Translations under genes and position numbers: made by a program
In this document: piece after piece, positions 1-7,960 of the stretch
Layout: the number at the start of each line of letters is the position of its first letter
Position numbering within the stretch: position 1 is the first letter of the stretch
Origin: an uncultured Clostridia bacterium
GTDB lineage: Bacteria > Bacillota > Clostridia > Christensenellales > Aristaeellaceae
DNA length: 53,137 bases
Direction of reading: 5' to 3'
Assembly: GCA_934643825.1 (NCBI GenBank)
Contig: CAKUCW010000017.1
Location: 1-53,137, forward strand
The notes under the pieces: generated by a model
The model's input: only the letters and a program-made list of their open reading frames with translations
Told to the model about the DNA's origin: nothing
The model's database searches: none

Positions 1-43
1 CCATCCGCTGATGGACTAACGCAAGAACATTCCCAATCAATAC

Positions 44-77
44 AAAAGGCAGCTATACGGGCGTGTAGCTGCCTTTT
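44..77. terminator. Hairpin, likely bidirectional terminator at the left edge
   Basis: A perfect 12-bp inverted repeat (AAAAGGCAGCTA at 44-55 with its complement at 66-77) encloses a 10-nt loop. The A-run and T-run are part of the stem, so it could end transcription from either side. It probably closes the gene that enters the window from the left; a short open frame stopping at 17-19 could be the tail of that gene, but too little is visible to say. Confidence 0.6.
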
Positions 78-139
78 CCGTTGGGTTAATTGAGCTGAAA
101 CATCTGATAACGTGTGGGCGGAGTGAGTAGGCATGTTTT

Positions 140-332
140 TGGCTGCAAGCCTGCCGAAATCGACACGGTCATATGGATTGACGCGGATGGCATGCAGATG
201 ATAAAATTGGTTATAGTGCATGGGTAATTTAAGGGCGAAACCGACAGCTTGGCGGCGACCATGGATGCGCTGAACCCGTTCCGCTGTTGCGGGTATGCGT
301 ACGACAAAAAACAGAACGGCGTTGTTGGCTGA
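140..332 (+). pseudogene. Rhs core remnant 1
   Basis: One reading frame carries a decayed piece of an Rhs/YD-repeat core. It reads WIDADGMQMIKL at about 173-208, then a frame slip in which another frame gives YSAWG (the Rhs YDAWG motif), then a single stop at 225-227. It continues as TDSLAATMDALNPFR and CCGYAYDKKQNG before a stop at 330-332. Intact Rhs proteins have the order DADG, YDAWG, TGSLA, NPFRYRGYVYDEETG here, so the order and spacing match. The downstream Rhs part (LYYLQSRYYDP) and any toxin tip are missing. The same sequence, in the same damaged state, recurs near 2600-2745. I infer an orphan fragment left by recombination at an Rhs toxin locus. Confidence 0.7.
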
Positions 333-483
333 GCAGATCGCATAATCCGGCAGATCATCGGGTCATGGAACATGGAAAAATTGCGGCGTTCCATCCTGCC
401 GGATGTGAGAAGAAATGAGCCGAGCGGCTGAAGGTCAGGGCGTTTTATCGGAACGTTTTATGGATCGAGAGGAGAACGGAATC

Positions 484-1299
484 ATGGGGACTTGGGGAAC
501 AGGCATTTTTTCAAATGATACGGCATGCGATATCAGGGATATGTATCGCGATTATTTAGCCTGTGGATATGACGATGCAAAAGCAGAGCGGGCGGTTACG
601 GCGTACTGGGTTCCACAAGTGAGGGATACCGAAGAAGAAGCGGTTTTTTGGATTGCGCTGGCTGTCACAGAACATAAATATGGAAGATTATCCGATGAAA
701 CAAAACAGAAGGCGCTTCACTGGATCGAATATGAAATAAAAAACATGGAGAACTGGAGCCAGACGCAAAAGAGCCAAAGAAGAGCCGCTTTGAAAAAAGC
801 AGCGTCCATGCTTGAACTTCCCCGTGAAAAAAAGAAGGTTTCGCCTTTGCGCGGTCATTCCACACCATGGAAAAAGGGAGATATCATTCTTGCCGGCATG
901 GAAACAGAACAAAACGACGGAGATTATTTTGCCATGCAGGTCTTTGACGTGATCGATGTACCCTGCTCCGGCTTTATTCAAGACGGTCCTGTAAACCAAG
1001 TGCCTGTGGTTGGAATATATAGCTGGATTGGTAAAGAATATCCCGGCGCTTATGCGCTCATACAGCATGGCTTTATGAAAAGAAATGGTCTTGCGAGTGA
1101 ACGCCCGGCTGTTATTGGTTTGATCACAACAGAGCGCGAATGCAAAAAATATCACTGTTCGGTTGTAGAAAACAATAGCCTGTATTTGAAGCATATCGAT
1201 GAGGAACAAATCAAACAGCAAATCGGCGGAACTTGGGGAGGCTTTAAGTCGAGCATTGCCCGTTTACAGGTTCAAATGCAGAAAAGTCAGGCAGAATAG
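484..1299 (+). CDS. DUF4259-like protein, putative immunity protein
   Basis: A 271-residue soluble protein. The start at 484 is chosen because GAGGAG lies about ten bases upstream and the protein then opens with MGTWGTGIFSNDTACD. That opening is the hallmark of the DUF4259-like family (G-W-G-T-G-x-x-x-N-D). The N-terminal ~110 residues are helical and family-like; after a basic patch (REKKK, near 117) a second domain rich in beta strands and aromatic residues follows. DUF4259-like genes are often seen near Rhs or LXG toxin loci, and here the gene follows an Rhs core remnant, so an immunity role is plausible but unproven. No signal peptide or membrane segment. Base composition is lower in GC than the housekeeping genes further right. 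Confidence 0.6.
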   Translation: MGTWGTGIFSNDTACDIRDMYRDYLACGYDDAKAERAVTAYWVPQVRDTEEEAVFWIALAVTEHKYGRLSDETKQKALHWIEYEIKNMENWSQTQKSQRRAALKKAASMLELPREKKKVSPLRGHSTPWKKGDIILAGMETEQNDGDYFAMQVFDVIDVPCSGFIQDGPVNQVPVVGIYSWIGKEYPGAYALIQHGFMKRNGLASERPAVIGLITTERECKKYHCSVVENNSLYLKHIDEEQIKQQIGGTWGGFKSSIARLQVQMQKSQAE

Positions 1300-1335
1300 T
1301 TTGATGCTAAACTTTGATGTGAAAAGCTTTATAGG

Positions 1336-1442
1336 AGCTGAAACATCTGACAGATATACTTGATGACCCTGTAGGCTTGTTCCTGCTGAGGAAAGAGAAG
1401 GATAGAGGGGATTGGAATGGGTGGATATTCTGGCTGGTTTGA
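1336..1442 (+). pseudogene. Short open fragment, possible gene remnant
   Basis: Directly after a TAG, one frame reads ELKHLTDILDDPVGLFLLRK and continues to a stop near 1442, overlapping the start of the next gene. It has no start codon. Its first codons (GAGCTGAAACATCTGA) are repeated at 92-107, just upstream of Rhs remnant 1, which suggests both are leftovers of one duplicated coding segment. Identity unknown. Confidence 0.3.
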
Positions 1443-2553
1443 CCCGATTTGTTATCAATTCTATTTTTATCATGTCCATTCAACGGGGTTTTCTCCGGAA
1501 GTGAGCAGGGCATATGGCTCGTTCCTTGAAGAAATTAAACCTTACTTCGAACATTGTATTTCTTTAAATGAAAGTCTGCTGTTAAAAATACATGACAATC
1601 AAGCGGGATTCATTGTGCGCAAAATAAGCGGATTAAAAGAGGCGAATGACAGCTTTAACGCGATTTCGAATGGAATGGATCCATCTATGGACGAGGTTAA
1701 ATGGTCATTGTGTTCCGGCAAAATATCGCGGCAATTCGCTGCGCCAGTCAAAGAGATTCCGCCCGATTGGAAAAAAGATGTGATGCGTTATATGAACGAT
1801 CGGAATGAGTCGGGCATAAGCGAAAAAGAACAGAGGGAATGGCTGTATAGGATCCTGAATTGCGCGTCAGAGGATTTGAAAACGTGTTGTTTTCCATCAA
1901 AATGCTTCGCGGCCGGAAGTGAAACTTTTGTACTCCATCATCGGTGTATTCCGCTGAACGGGACTGCGGCATATGCAAATGAGATTTTGAAAGAAATCGG
2001 AATGGAACAGAAGCAGAATCTGTTCGTTGAATATATATATGTGTCGATTCCCAGATATTTGTTAAGGCATATGAATCGATCGTTTGATTTGCAGGATCGA
2101 TGGAAAAAACGATTAAAGCAGTTATCCGCTGCATTCAGAATCAGTGTCGGCGGCATAAAAGCCGATTGCTTTAAGCCTTGCCGAATAGCGCCGCTTTTAA
2201 CCATCCATGGAAACTATAAACTGGGCTTTTCTGAACGGATTCCCGATGTTTCATGGGGAATGTGTATGACAGAAGAACAGATGAAGGGCTTCAATCAATC
2301 CGATGCAGCTTTTGATGGTCTGTATCAAGTGGAGCGGCTGGAAAATGGAAATGTATATCTGCAACTGACGCCGAATATGGACACGGTACCCATCGAGAAT
2401 ATACAAAAACTTTGGAAATGGGCATCTAACAAAATCGAGCCGATCGAATGCATGGACTATTCGGTGTATGAAGTTCCCAATTCCATGCAGATGGGAATTG
2501 GGCTTGAAAATCTGCATATGGATGAACCCGGATATTATTGTTTTAGAATTTAA
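1417..2553 (+). CDS. Uncharacterised protein in immunity-like array
   Basis: A 378-residue protein I do not recognise. The ATG at 1417 has AGAGGGG six to seven bases upstream. It opens with MGGYSGWFDPICYQFYFYHV; there is no signal peptide or membrane helix. It is cysteine-rich for a cytoplasmic protein (for example around NCASEDLKTCCFPSKC, residues 149-164). The C-terminal half has alternating strands and helices and ends with a short acidic-aromatic tail. Its place between two Rhs core remnants, in a run of same-strand small genes, makes an immunity or antitoxin-type role a reasonable guess, but nothing in the sequence itself proves function. Confidence 0.6.
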   Translation: MGGYSGWFDPICYQFYFYHVHSTGFSPEVSRAYGSFLEEIKPYFEHCISLNESLLLKIHDNQAGFIVRKISGLKEANDSFNAISNGMDPSMDEVKWSLCSGKISRQFAAPVKEIPPDWKKDVMRYMNDRNESGISEKEQREWLYRILNCASEDLKTCCFPSKCFAAGSETFVLHHRCIPLNGTAAYANEILKEIGMEQKQNLFVEYIYVSIPRYLLRHMNRSFDLQDRWKKRLKQLSAAFRISVGGIKADCFKPCRIAPLLTIHGNYKLGFSERIPDVSWGMCMTEEQMKGFNQSDAAFDGLYQVERLENGNVYLQLTPNMDTVPIENIQKLWKWASNKIEPIECMDYSVYEVPNSMQMGIGLENLHMDEPGYYCFRI

Positions 2554-2589
2554 AACCAGCTGCATTTTGAATGCCTTTTTTGGAGTGGC

Positions 2590-2747
2590 CGCATGTCTTT
2601 TGAAAGCGAAACGGCTGTATGGATTGACGCGGATGGCATGCAGATGATAAAATTGGTTATAGTGCATGGATAACTTGGACGAAAAGCAGACGGTTTGACG
2701 ATGACGAGCGGCGCTGACTCGTTTTGCGCATGGAAGATAAGGAGGAT
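2590..2747 (+). pseudogene. Rhs core remnant 2
   Basis: A second copy of the decayed Rhs core. About 54 bases (roughly 2617-2670) are nearly identical to 170-222, including WIDADGMQMIKL and the same frame slip before the stop at 2671-2673. Beyond the stop the match weakens: ADGLTMTSGADSF aligns with TDSLAATMDALNPF of copy 1. The upstream flanks differ. The shared lesion means both copies descend from one already broken ancestor or were homogenised by recombination. It ends at the ribosome site of the next gene. Confidence 0.65.
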
Positions 2748-2750
2748 AAG

Positions 2751-3479
2751 ATGAAACCGATAGAACGAAAGAGCGTGTTTTCGGAGATTTTCGGAAGAAC
2801 GCTGCTTGAAAACGGATATATCGAGGAAAAACATGTCTTCTATAAGCTTGATAATCAAAATGAAATGCTCAAGTATATGTATATGGTTTCACTGGCTGCG
2901 GGACATGGCATGAAGATTTGCTTCGATATCGTTCCGTTCGCTCTGAATGCCGATCCGACGCTTCCGCAAAGCAAGGGCTACGAAACGTTTACTTTAGATG
3001 ACGTATACCTGCGAGTGAAGGGAACGCACGGGGATGAATTTGGGACGGATTGCTGTCTTGAGGATGATTTCCGGCGAGTCATGCAGAACGCCCTTGATGA
3101 GTTTAAAGAGGTTTTGCTGGTTCCGCTCAACCGTGTCAATAACCTGGCGGATTATATCGACTTCATGGAGAAGATGTTTCCGGTTTATGGGTTGATTCAG
3201 GATCGGGGAATCATGGCGTATCTGGCAAATCATGATGAGGAAAAAGCGCGGGCAGTTGCGCGGAAAGCCATTGAAGCCATTGAAAGCATATTAAACGATG
3301 CCTGCGCAATGAGCGTGCTTACCGAACGGAAAAAGGCTGAATACACGGATAGGATTGAGCGGCTGAGGACGGAAATGGAGAATGGGTTTTGCACCTATCG
3401 CATGAGAATTGCAGATAACGAAAGGCAATCGATTTTGCAGAATCAAAGCTTTTTTGAAAAGGCAGCCTCATCGCGGTGA
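2751..3479 (+). CDS. Uncharacterised protein, DUF4304-like N-terminus, putative immunity
   Basis: A 242-residue soluble protein. ATG at 2751 is preceded at the right distance by AGGAGG, so I prefer it to the in-frame ATGs upstream. The first ~100 residues (a helix, then GY/ENGYIEEKHVFYKL and a strand-rich stretch ending near CFDIVPFALNADP) recall the layout of DUF4304-type proteins, which are common in toxin-immunity loci; the match is by eye and weak. Residues ~110-220 are helical and charged (KARAVARKAIEAIESIL). No membrane segments. It lies directly after Rhs core remnant 2 and 36 bases before the next gene, so probably co-transcribed with it. Confidence 0.6.
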   Translation: MKPIERKSVFSEIFGRTLLENGYIEEKHVFYKLDNQNEMLKYMYMVSLAAGHGMKICFDIVPFALNADPTLPQSKGYETFTLDDVYLRVKGTHGDEFGTDCCLEDDFRRVMQNALDEFKEVLLVPLNRVNNLADYIDFMEKMFPVYGLIQDRGIMAYLANHDEEKARAVARKAIEAIESILNDACAMSVLTERKKAEYTDRIERLRTEMENGFCTYRMRIADNERQSILQNQSFFEKAASSR

Positions 3480-3515
3480 CGGTTCAGTTTTGGATAAAAG
3501 AAGAGGTGCTGAACA

Positions 3516-4151
3516 ATGGATGCGATTTTGGAATATTTGACGCTAAAAATCACCGCACGGGAGTTTCTGAATAGAGTCATGCATGAAGACACGGTATATG
3601 ATCGGATCCAATCCAAAATTCCCCAAAGCCGTTTTGCCTATGACGAGGAATGGAAAGGATCTCCCGTTTGCGCAGAAGCATTCCAATATGACGATTTTGA
3701 CCTGCGACGGACGCTTTCTGCCGGATACTATTCATTGGTGCGTTCACAGCGTTGCGCGGCAGCATATAAAATGATCTTTTCTCTGTTCCGAAATGAATAT
3801 CCGAATATCGTTTATAACACATATTACGATCAAATTTCAAAAATTGCGATTGACATCGTCCCGGAATGTGTTGACAGCATGGAGGCAGGGGAAATCCTAT
3901 TTGAATGCATCAATCAAGCTATGGATTTATCACCGGAAGAACGGAGAAAAAGAATACAGAGTGAAATCAAAAAAGCATTTCATCTTGAGAAAAACGGAAA
4001 GAGACCGAGGTGGATTCAAGCGTCGCAATGGCCCGTTGAAGATGGAATCCCGTTAAAGTTTATCTCGCAAAAAGAAACGGGCGATCAGGTGGAATATCAG
4101 TTTATGGATGTGAGAAATCAGAAAAAACGAGTCATTACACAGTTTTATTGA
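3516..4151 (+). CDS. Uncharacterised protein in immunity-like array
   Basis: A 211-residue soluble protein not recognised. The ATG at 3516 has AAGAGGTG upstream. The N-terminus (MDAILEYLTLKITAREFLNR) is helical and resembles the opening of small proteins encoded beside Rhs/LXG toxins, followed by an aromatic-rich middle (NEYPNIVYNTYYDQ) and a short helical segment with SPEERRKRIQSEIKKAF near residue 138. The last ~40 residues form strands (VEYQFMDVRNQKKRV). Same strand and tight spacing to both neighbours support a shared transcript. Function is not deducible from the sequence; immunity is inferred from context only. Confidence 0.6.
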   Translation: MDAILEYLTLKITAREFLNRVMHEDTVYDRIQSKIPQSRFAYDEEWKGSPVCAEAFQYDDFDLRRTLSAGYYSLVRSQRCAAAYKMIFSLFRNEYPNIVYNTYYDQISKIAIDIVPECVDSMEAGEILFECINQAMDLSPEERRKRIQSEIKKAFHLEKNGKRPRWIQASQWPVEDGIPLKFISQKETGDQVEYQFMDVRNQKKRVITQFY

Positions 4152-4192
4152 CGAATATATAAAATGATGTGCTTTGAAATGGAGGAAAAGAA

Positions 4193-5059
4193 ATGAATCA
4201 CGAGTGGTCAGAACAGGAATTGGATGAAAAATCGGTATGGGCATTTCAACATCCACATAATGCAAAAGAGAGAAGAAAAATTCGAAACGATATCGCAGAT
4301 GAAATTGAAGAAATTCTTGTAAATGAAGGGTTTGTCCGTTGCAGGACAACATTTTTTCGTGCGAATGGTGACGATTTATTGCAGTATATTAGTGTTCGAT
4401 GTTATGGAATGTGGGGACAGCCGGAAATTGATGTGGAATTGGGACCTTTGTATAATGTGTTTGATTTTGTAAGACGTACTATGAATGAAATGGTCACAGA
4501 TGAAGGGGTTGAAGGAAAAAGTATTGAAACTCTTCAAAATATACATATACATCCTATCTACAATTCGTATTTGGCACATAAAGATGATTATATGTCTGAA
4601 ATGAAGAGAGAGAAGGAAATCTTAAGTAAAGTAATTAGAAATTTAAATGAAATAGATAATTTAAAAAAGTATGAAGCGTGGTTTGGAAAAATTGTTGGGA
4701 TAATAGATGACGTACATGACGTACATCTCGCGAGATTACCATATTTGCTGATTTATAGGGAGTATGAAAAAGCCGTCAGGATGATGAATGAATATAGGCT
4801 TGAGGAAGAACACGCTTATCAGAAAATTCAGGCGGAATATTCATGCGGATTTGAAAAAATCGAAGAAATGCTCCCTGTAAGATTTAAAACCTATCAGGAA
4901 TTTGGTGAGCTGATTCATGCGATACATGAAAAGAACGATGATCAAATCGAGAAGATCCTCAATCAATGGAAAACGGAAGCTTATCATGCCATAGAAAAAA
5001 GATCGAAGACGTTTTGCAAGAAATATCCGATTGTTTTATTCCGCTATGGCGCGGTGTGA
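4193..5059 (+). CDS. Uncharacterised protein, DUF4304-like N-terminus
   Basis: A 288-residue protein with GGAGG eight to nine bases before ATG 4193. Residues ~25-90 give a helix, GFVRCRTTFFRANGDDLLQY and a strand pattern ending EIDVELGPLYNVF, similar in plan to the protein at 2751 and to DUF4304-type folds. From ~140 onward it is helical, with charged heptad-like stretches. This gene is noticeably more AT-rich than its neighbours (see 4600-4720), hinting at a separate origin. It is followed after 56 bases by the next gene's start. Probable role in the same toxin-immunity setting; not proven. Confidence 0.55.
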   Translation: MNHEWSEQELDEKSVWAFQHPHNAKERRKIRNDIADEIEEILVNEGFVRCRTTFFRANGDDLLQYISVRCYGMWGQPEIDVELGPLYNVFDFVRRTMNEMVTDEGVEGKSIETLQNIHIHPIYNSYLAHKDDYMSEMKREKEILSKVIRNLNEIDNLKKYEAWFGKIVGIIDDVHDVHLARLPYLLIYREYEKAVRMMNEYRLEEEHAYQKIQAEYSCGFEKIEEMLPVRFKTYQEFGELIHAIHEKNDDQIEKILNQWKTEAYHAIEKRSKTFCKKYPIVLFRYGAV

Positions 5060-5115
5060 AGCATATGCATTCAACCGCGAAAGGGACGGTCGTTCGGCGG
5101 AGAGATGAGGACAAA

Positions 5116-6120
5116 ATGATTTTAAATCTCGATGCGAAGTTCCCCAAGGAAGTATTGGACATGAACGCTTCTGCGGATGATCGGTATATCTATTGTGTGA
5201 CAGAAAAGAGCATAAAGATTTACGATACAGAAGAAAAAGCAATCATACATGAATTGAAAAAACTGGGGAACGCAAGGACTGCCGTTTCCGAAGACGGACG
5301 CTTTTTGGGATGCGCCTGTCCTGTGAGGGGAGCCGTTCAGGTAACGATTTATGATACGCGGGAAGGGTATGAAGAAGCATTTAAAACGGTATGTCCGGGA
5401 GAGGATTCCACGGTTTATCCATGCTTTTCTTTTGACAGCCGATTTATGATGATCTGCAATGGAGAAACACAGGAAAAAGTATGGGCGATTGATATTTTGA
5501 ATAAGAAATGCGAATGCATGTATCAGTGTGAAGAACAAACCATCGTGACCAACATCGATAGCAACGAATTTGGAATTCTGCTGTCGATTTGCCATGTCGG
5601 TTCGCTTGCGCAGAAAAGCTGCCATGTGTATTTTAAAACCGCAACGAGCAAACCGAAGATTATTCCGTTTGATTTTCAAAATATCAAAGATGATTTTTAC
5701 CGCCGATGCGGGGAACGCCTGATTTTTGAAACACACTGGCTTGAAAAATCAAAAGCGCTCATCATGTATGAAGCCAGAGGATGGAATGAGGCGTTTCAAG
5801 TGGTCGATTTTGAAACGATAGACAAGATAACGCCGAGTGTCCTTTACGAAATTCCTTATCGCATGAATTCAGGAATCAGGCTCTCAAAGAACAGGAAATA
5901 TGCGGCGTGCATTGCTTCTGATTTTCATGAAGAAAAGAGAAAAGTCGAGCAAAGAGCCTATGTGTTCCAAACTCATGATGGACAAGCAAAACTGTCTCGA
6001 TTGATGAATACGATCTGGAATGTCAGCTTCTTAAACGAGAAGGATGAGCTTTTGATATCCGGCGATGCTGCGGAAAGCATATCCTTCGCTTCTGACGCAA
6101 AAGGGGATGTGATGATTTGA
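5116..6120 (+). CDS. Beta-propeller-like (WD40-type) protein
   Basis: A 334-residue protein. I choose ATG 5116 because GATGAGG sits six bases upstream and because this avoids overlapping the gene that ends at 5059; ATG 5065 is the alternative. The sequence shows repeated blade-like units: DDRYIYCVTEKSIKIYD, then EDGRFLGCA...TIYD, FDSRFMMICNGETQEKVWAID, and SKNRKYAACIAS. Each has the (D/N)-x-(R/K)-(Y/F) turn and a strand ending in a small or acidic residue, typical of WD40/quinoprotein-like propellers. No signal peptide, so cytoplasmic. Its stop overlaps the start of the next gene. Binding partner unknown. Confidence 0.6.
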   Translation: MILNLDAKFPKEVLDMNASADDRYIYCVTEKSIKIYDTEEKAIIHELKKLGNARTAVSEDGRFLGCACPVRGAVQVTIYDTREGYEEAFKTVCPGEDSTVYPCFSFDSRFMMICNGETQEKVWAIDILNKKCECMYQCEEQTIVTNIDSNEFGILLSICHVGSLAQKSCHVYFKTATSKPKIIPFDFQNIKDDFYRRCGERLIFETHWLEKSKALIMYEARGWNEAFQVVDFETIDKITPSVLYEIPYRMNSGIRLSKNRKYAACIASDFHEEKRKVEQRAYVFQTHDGQAKLSRLMNTIWNVSFLNEKDELLISGDAAESISFASDAKGDVMI

Positions 6121-6722
6121 ATCAATATTCGGAGTGCATGATGTGCAAAGAAGAAAATCATATCATATTTAAAGCGAAAGCGATAACACTTCTTGATGAT
6201 GATGAAGCATTTGAGAGAACATCTATTCCTGAATGGTGGGAAAAGAGCATTTGCAGAAGAATATTGAGAAATCCCTATACGGCATATTATTGGTGTACGC
6301 ATTGTGTTCAGCATGGGTTTTACAATAAAGTTACAGATTATAAGGGAATATGGGGATTGACCTCGCTTCCGAAAGGAAGCATGAACGGGTTTTATGATGT
6401 TGATGACGGAAGGGTGTATTGGGGCGTTATAGAAGAAAATGAACCTAAAGCCCTGAAACATGATTCGAATGTAGTCATTCTTCTGCCTGAAAACCAGCCT
6501 TTTCCGGATAAACAAGTTAAGGAAGTTTTTGAAAAACACAGAATCGGCTTTTTTACCTATCCATCAAAAGCATTTTTTGAGGAATTAATAGCATTGCTTC
6601 CTTCAGCATATGTGATTCATGATTCTGAAACAGGAGATTCTGTTCTGGAAGTGTGGGGAAACAAGGTCGAACAAATATTTGAAGAAGAGGATTGTCACCC
6701 GTTGAACGGAGAACGAATTTAA
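6117..6722 (+). CDS. Small protein with two CxxC pairs (possible zinc ribbon)
   Basis: A 201-residue protein. The frame opens with TTG 6117, which overlaps the previous stop by four bases, preceded by AGGGGATG; the ATGs at 6138/6141 are alternatives that would lose the first cysteine pair. Cysteines at residues 7 and 10 (CMMC) and 60 and 63 (CTHC) could bind one zinc ion and form a split ribbon. The rest shows aromatic-rich strands (YYWCTHCVQHGFYNK, GIWGLTSLPKG) and a helical C-terminal part with acidic residues. I do not recognise the family; the split cysteine pairs recall CbrC/UPF0167-like proteins but this is weak. Translational coupling to the propeller gene suggests a joint role. Confidence 0.55.
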   Translation: MNQYSECMMCKEENHIIFKAKAITLLDDDEAFERTSIPEWWEKSICRRILRNPYTAYYWCTHCVQHGFYNKVTDYKGIWGLTSLPKGSMNGFYDVDDGRVYWGVIEENEPKALKHDSNVVILLPENQPFPDKQVKEVFEKHRIGFFTYPSKAFFEELIALLPSAYVIHDSETGDSVLEVWGNKVEQIFEEEDCHPLNGERI

Positions 6723-6768
6723 AGCAAGACGTTATTCCGGATTTCGACTGCTTTTTGAGGAGGAAAAC

Positions 6769-7215
6769 ATGAAGGATATAATCGGAATTTCGTTTGATAC
6801 GGATGATTTGGATGATGATAATGCTTTCCTGATGATGATCTTAAAGGAGATTGATGCGGATCTGGAATGGAAAGTGGATTGCTTCACGGATTACGAAGAC
6901 TATTTGAATTCGGAAATTGAGGGATATCTTTCCATAAATGAGCTGGAAAAGGTTTTAAATGAAAGCAAGAAAGCGATCTTTATTCGGGTTATGGGGAAAA
7001 ACAAAGCCGGAAAACCGCAGAGCATTGAAACAAAAAACGATTTCTTTGCCAGCGATTATGAAGTGTGCGTGCTTTGCTGTGATTCCGCCTATTATGAAAT
7101 CTATTCAAAAAAAGAAGAAACTGTACTCAAGATAAAAAGCAGGGTTGCGGGCAGATGCAGTCATGTTGAAATCATCACAAAAGAAAACGTTAGCAGAACG
7201 GAATTTGTGGTATAA
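6769..7215 (+). CDS. Uncharacterised protein, possibly DUF2691-like
   Basis: A 148-residue soluble protein, with GAGGAGG seven bases before ATG 6769. It opens MKDIIGISFDTDDLDDDNAF; the G-I-S-F strand followed by a helix ending LKEIDADLEW is reminiscent of DUF2691 proteins, a small Bacillota family, but the match is by eye. The middle has a helix (SINELEKVLNESKKAIFIRV) and the last third is strand-rich with VCVLCCDSAYYEIY. Last clear gene of the island. Function unknown; immunity by association at best. Confidence 0.55.
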   Translation: MKDIIGISFDTDDLDDDNAFLMMILKEIDADLEWKVDCFTDYEDYLNSEIEGYLSINELEKVLNESKKAIFIRVMGKNKAGKPQSIETKNDFFASDYEVCVLCCDSAYYEIYSKKEETVLKIKSRVAGRCSHVEIITKENVSRTEFVV

Positions 7216-7264
7216 CGAATGGCGAGTCCAGCAGAAGAAATCCTATCAGCTCGAGGTGACTGGA

Positions 7265-7393
7265 ATGTATACGGAGTATAAAAGGGCGCTGATTCGATGC
7301 AATGTGATGAAGGAGCGACGCCAAACGGGCTTGAAGCTGGAAATTGACATGGAGAATATAGACAGCTTTGAAATCCGCTCGGTTTTTGAATGA
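7265..7393 (+). CDS. Very short gene or 3-prime remnant of a gene
   Basis: 42 codons from ATG 7265 (MYTEYKRALIRCNVMKERR...), with GAGGTG six bases upstream. The frame is also open upstream to 7145, where it overlaps the previous gene, and the text there (KKSYQLEVTG) continues the pattern, so this may be the C-terminal end of a larger protein whose front was lost. The end (LKLEIDMENIDSFEIRSVFE) alternates like a beta-rich domain. No family recognised. Confidence 0.3.
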   Translation: MYTEYKRALIRCNVMKERRQTGLKLEIDMENIDSFEIRSVFE

Positions 7394-7438
7394 TAGGTTC
7401 CGCCAAGCACGAATGAGCTTATAAGTCCGGAAAAACAA

Positions 7439-7599
7439 AAAACGGGCTGAGCCCGTCCCAGACTGTAGACAAAAAGCCAATCCCCTCCGAAGGGCAGATT
7501 AGCCCTTTTCCGCAAATGAAAGAATAGCTGAATTTCTTGATTTTGCTATTCAAGCCAAGTTTGCTTATGTCAACAAGCTAAAACGGGCTGAGCCCGTCC
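7439..7599. mobile_element. MITE-like element, copy 1, with 20-bp flanking direct repeats
   Basis: The core is 7459-7580 (122 bp). It begins CAGACTGTAGACAAAAAGC and ends GCTTATGTCAACAAGCTA; the end read on the other strand (TAGCTTGTTGACATAAGC) is an imperfect inverted copy of the beginning. A nearly identical 124-bp core is at 16849-16972. The core is flanked on both sides by the same 20-mer, AAAACGGGCTGAGCCCGTCC (7439-7458 and 7580-7599), itself a perfect hairpin. No coding capacity. It looks like a non-autonomous element sitting in, or bringing along, a terminator-like hairpin. Confidence 0.65.
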
Positions 7600-7624
7600 G
7601 ATGGATTCTATAAACGGATATAAA

Positions 7625-7660
7625 CAAAAAATCAGTTGAGCAAGATACTCAACTGATTTC
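7625..7660 (-). terminator. Terminator after the tRNA pair
   Basis: A perfect 12-bp stem (7629-7640 with 7648-7659) followed, in the minus direction, by six T. It lies just past the 3 prime end of tRNA-Asn. Confidence 0.85.
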
Positions 7661-7663
7661 TAT

Positions 7664-7738
<75 letters not shown>

Positions 7739-7741
7739 ATA

Positions 7742-7818
7742 TGGTGGATTGAAGTGGACTCGAACCACCGACCTCCCGCTTATCAGGCGGGTGCTCTAAC
7801 CGACTGAGCTATCAATCC
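7742..7818 (-). tRNA. tRNA-Ile (GAU)
   Basis: A 77-nt minus-strand tRNA with acceptor stem GGATTGA/TCAATCC, discriminator A and encoded CCA. The anticodon loop CTGATAA gives GAT. It is three bases upstream of tRNA-Asn and probably transcribed with it. Confidence 0.95.
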
Positions 7819-7960
7819 GAACGAATAGTATTATAAGCCGAAAGAAGAACAATGTCAACCCTTTTTTAACATTTTTTTCAAAAGAGGTCCTTATGTGTCC
7901 GAAAAACACAGAAATTTTGTTCACGAGGACATTCTTTTCGCAGTTTTCCGTGCGCCATCA

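Noticed and set aside
1..43. Partial gene at the left edge
   Set aside because: Short open text (stop at 17-19 in one frame, at 91-93 in another) without a recognisable motif; too little to call a gene.
6769..7215. Possible toxin rather than immunity protein
   Set aside because: No toxin-like motif, no signal or Rhs fusion point; the weak DUF2691 resemblance is all that can be said.
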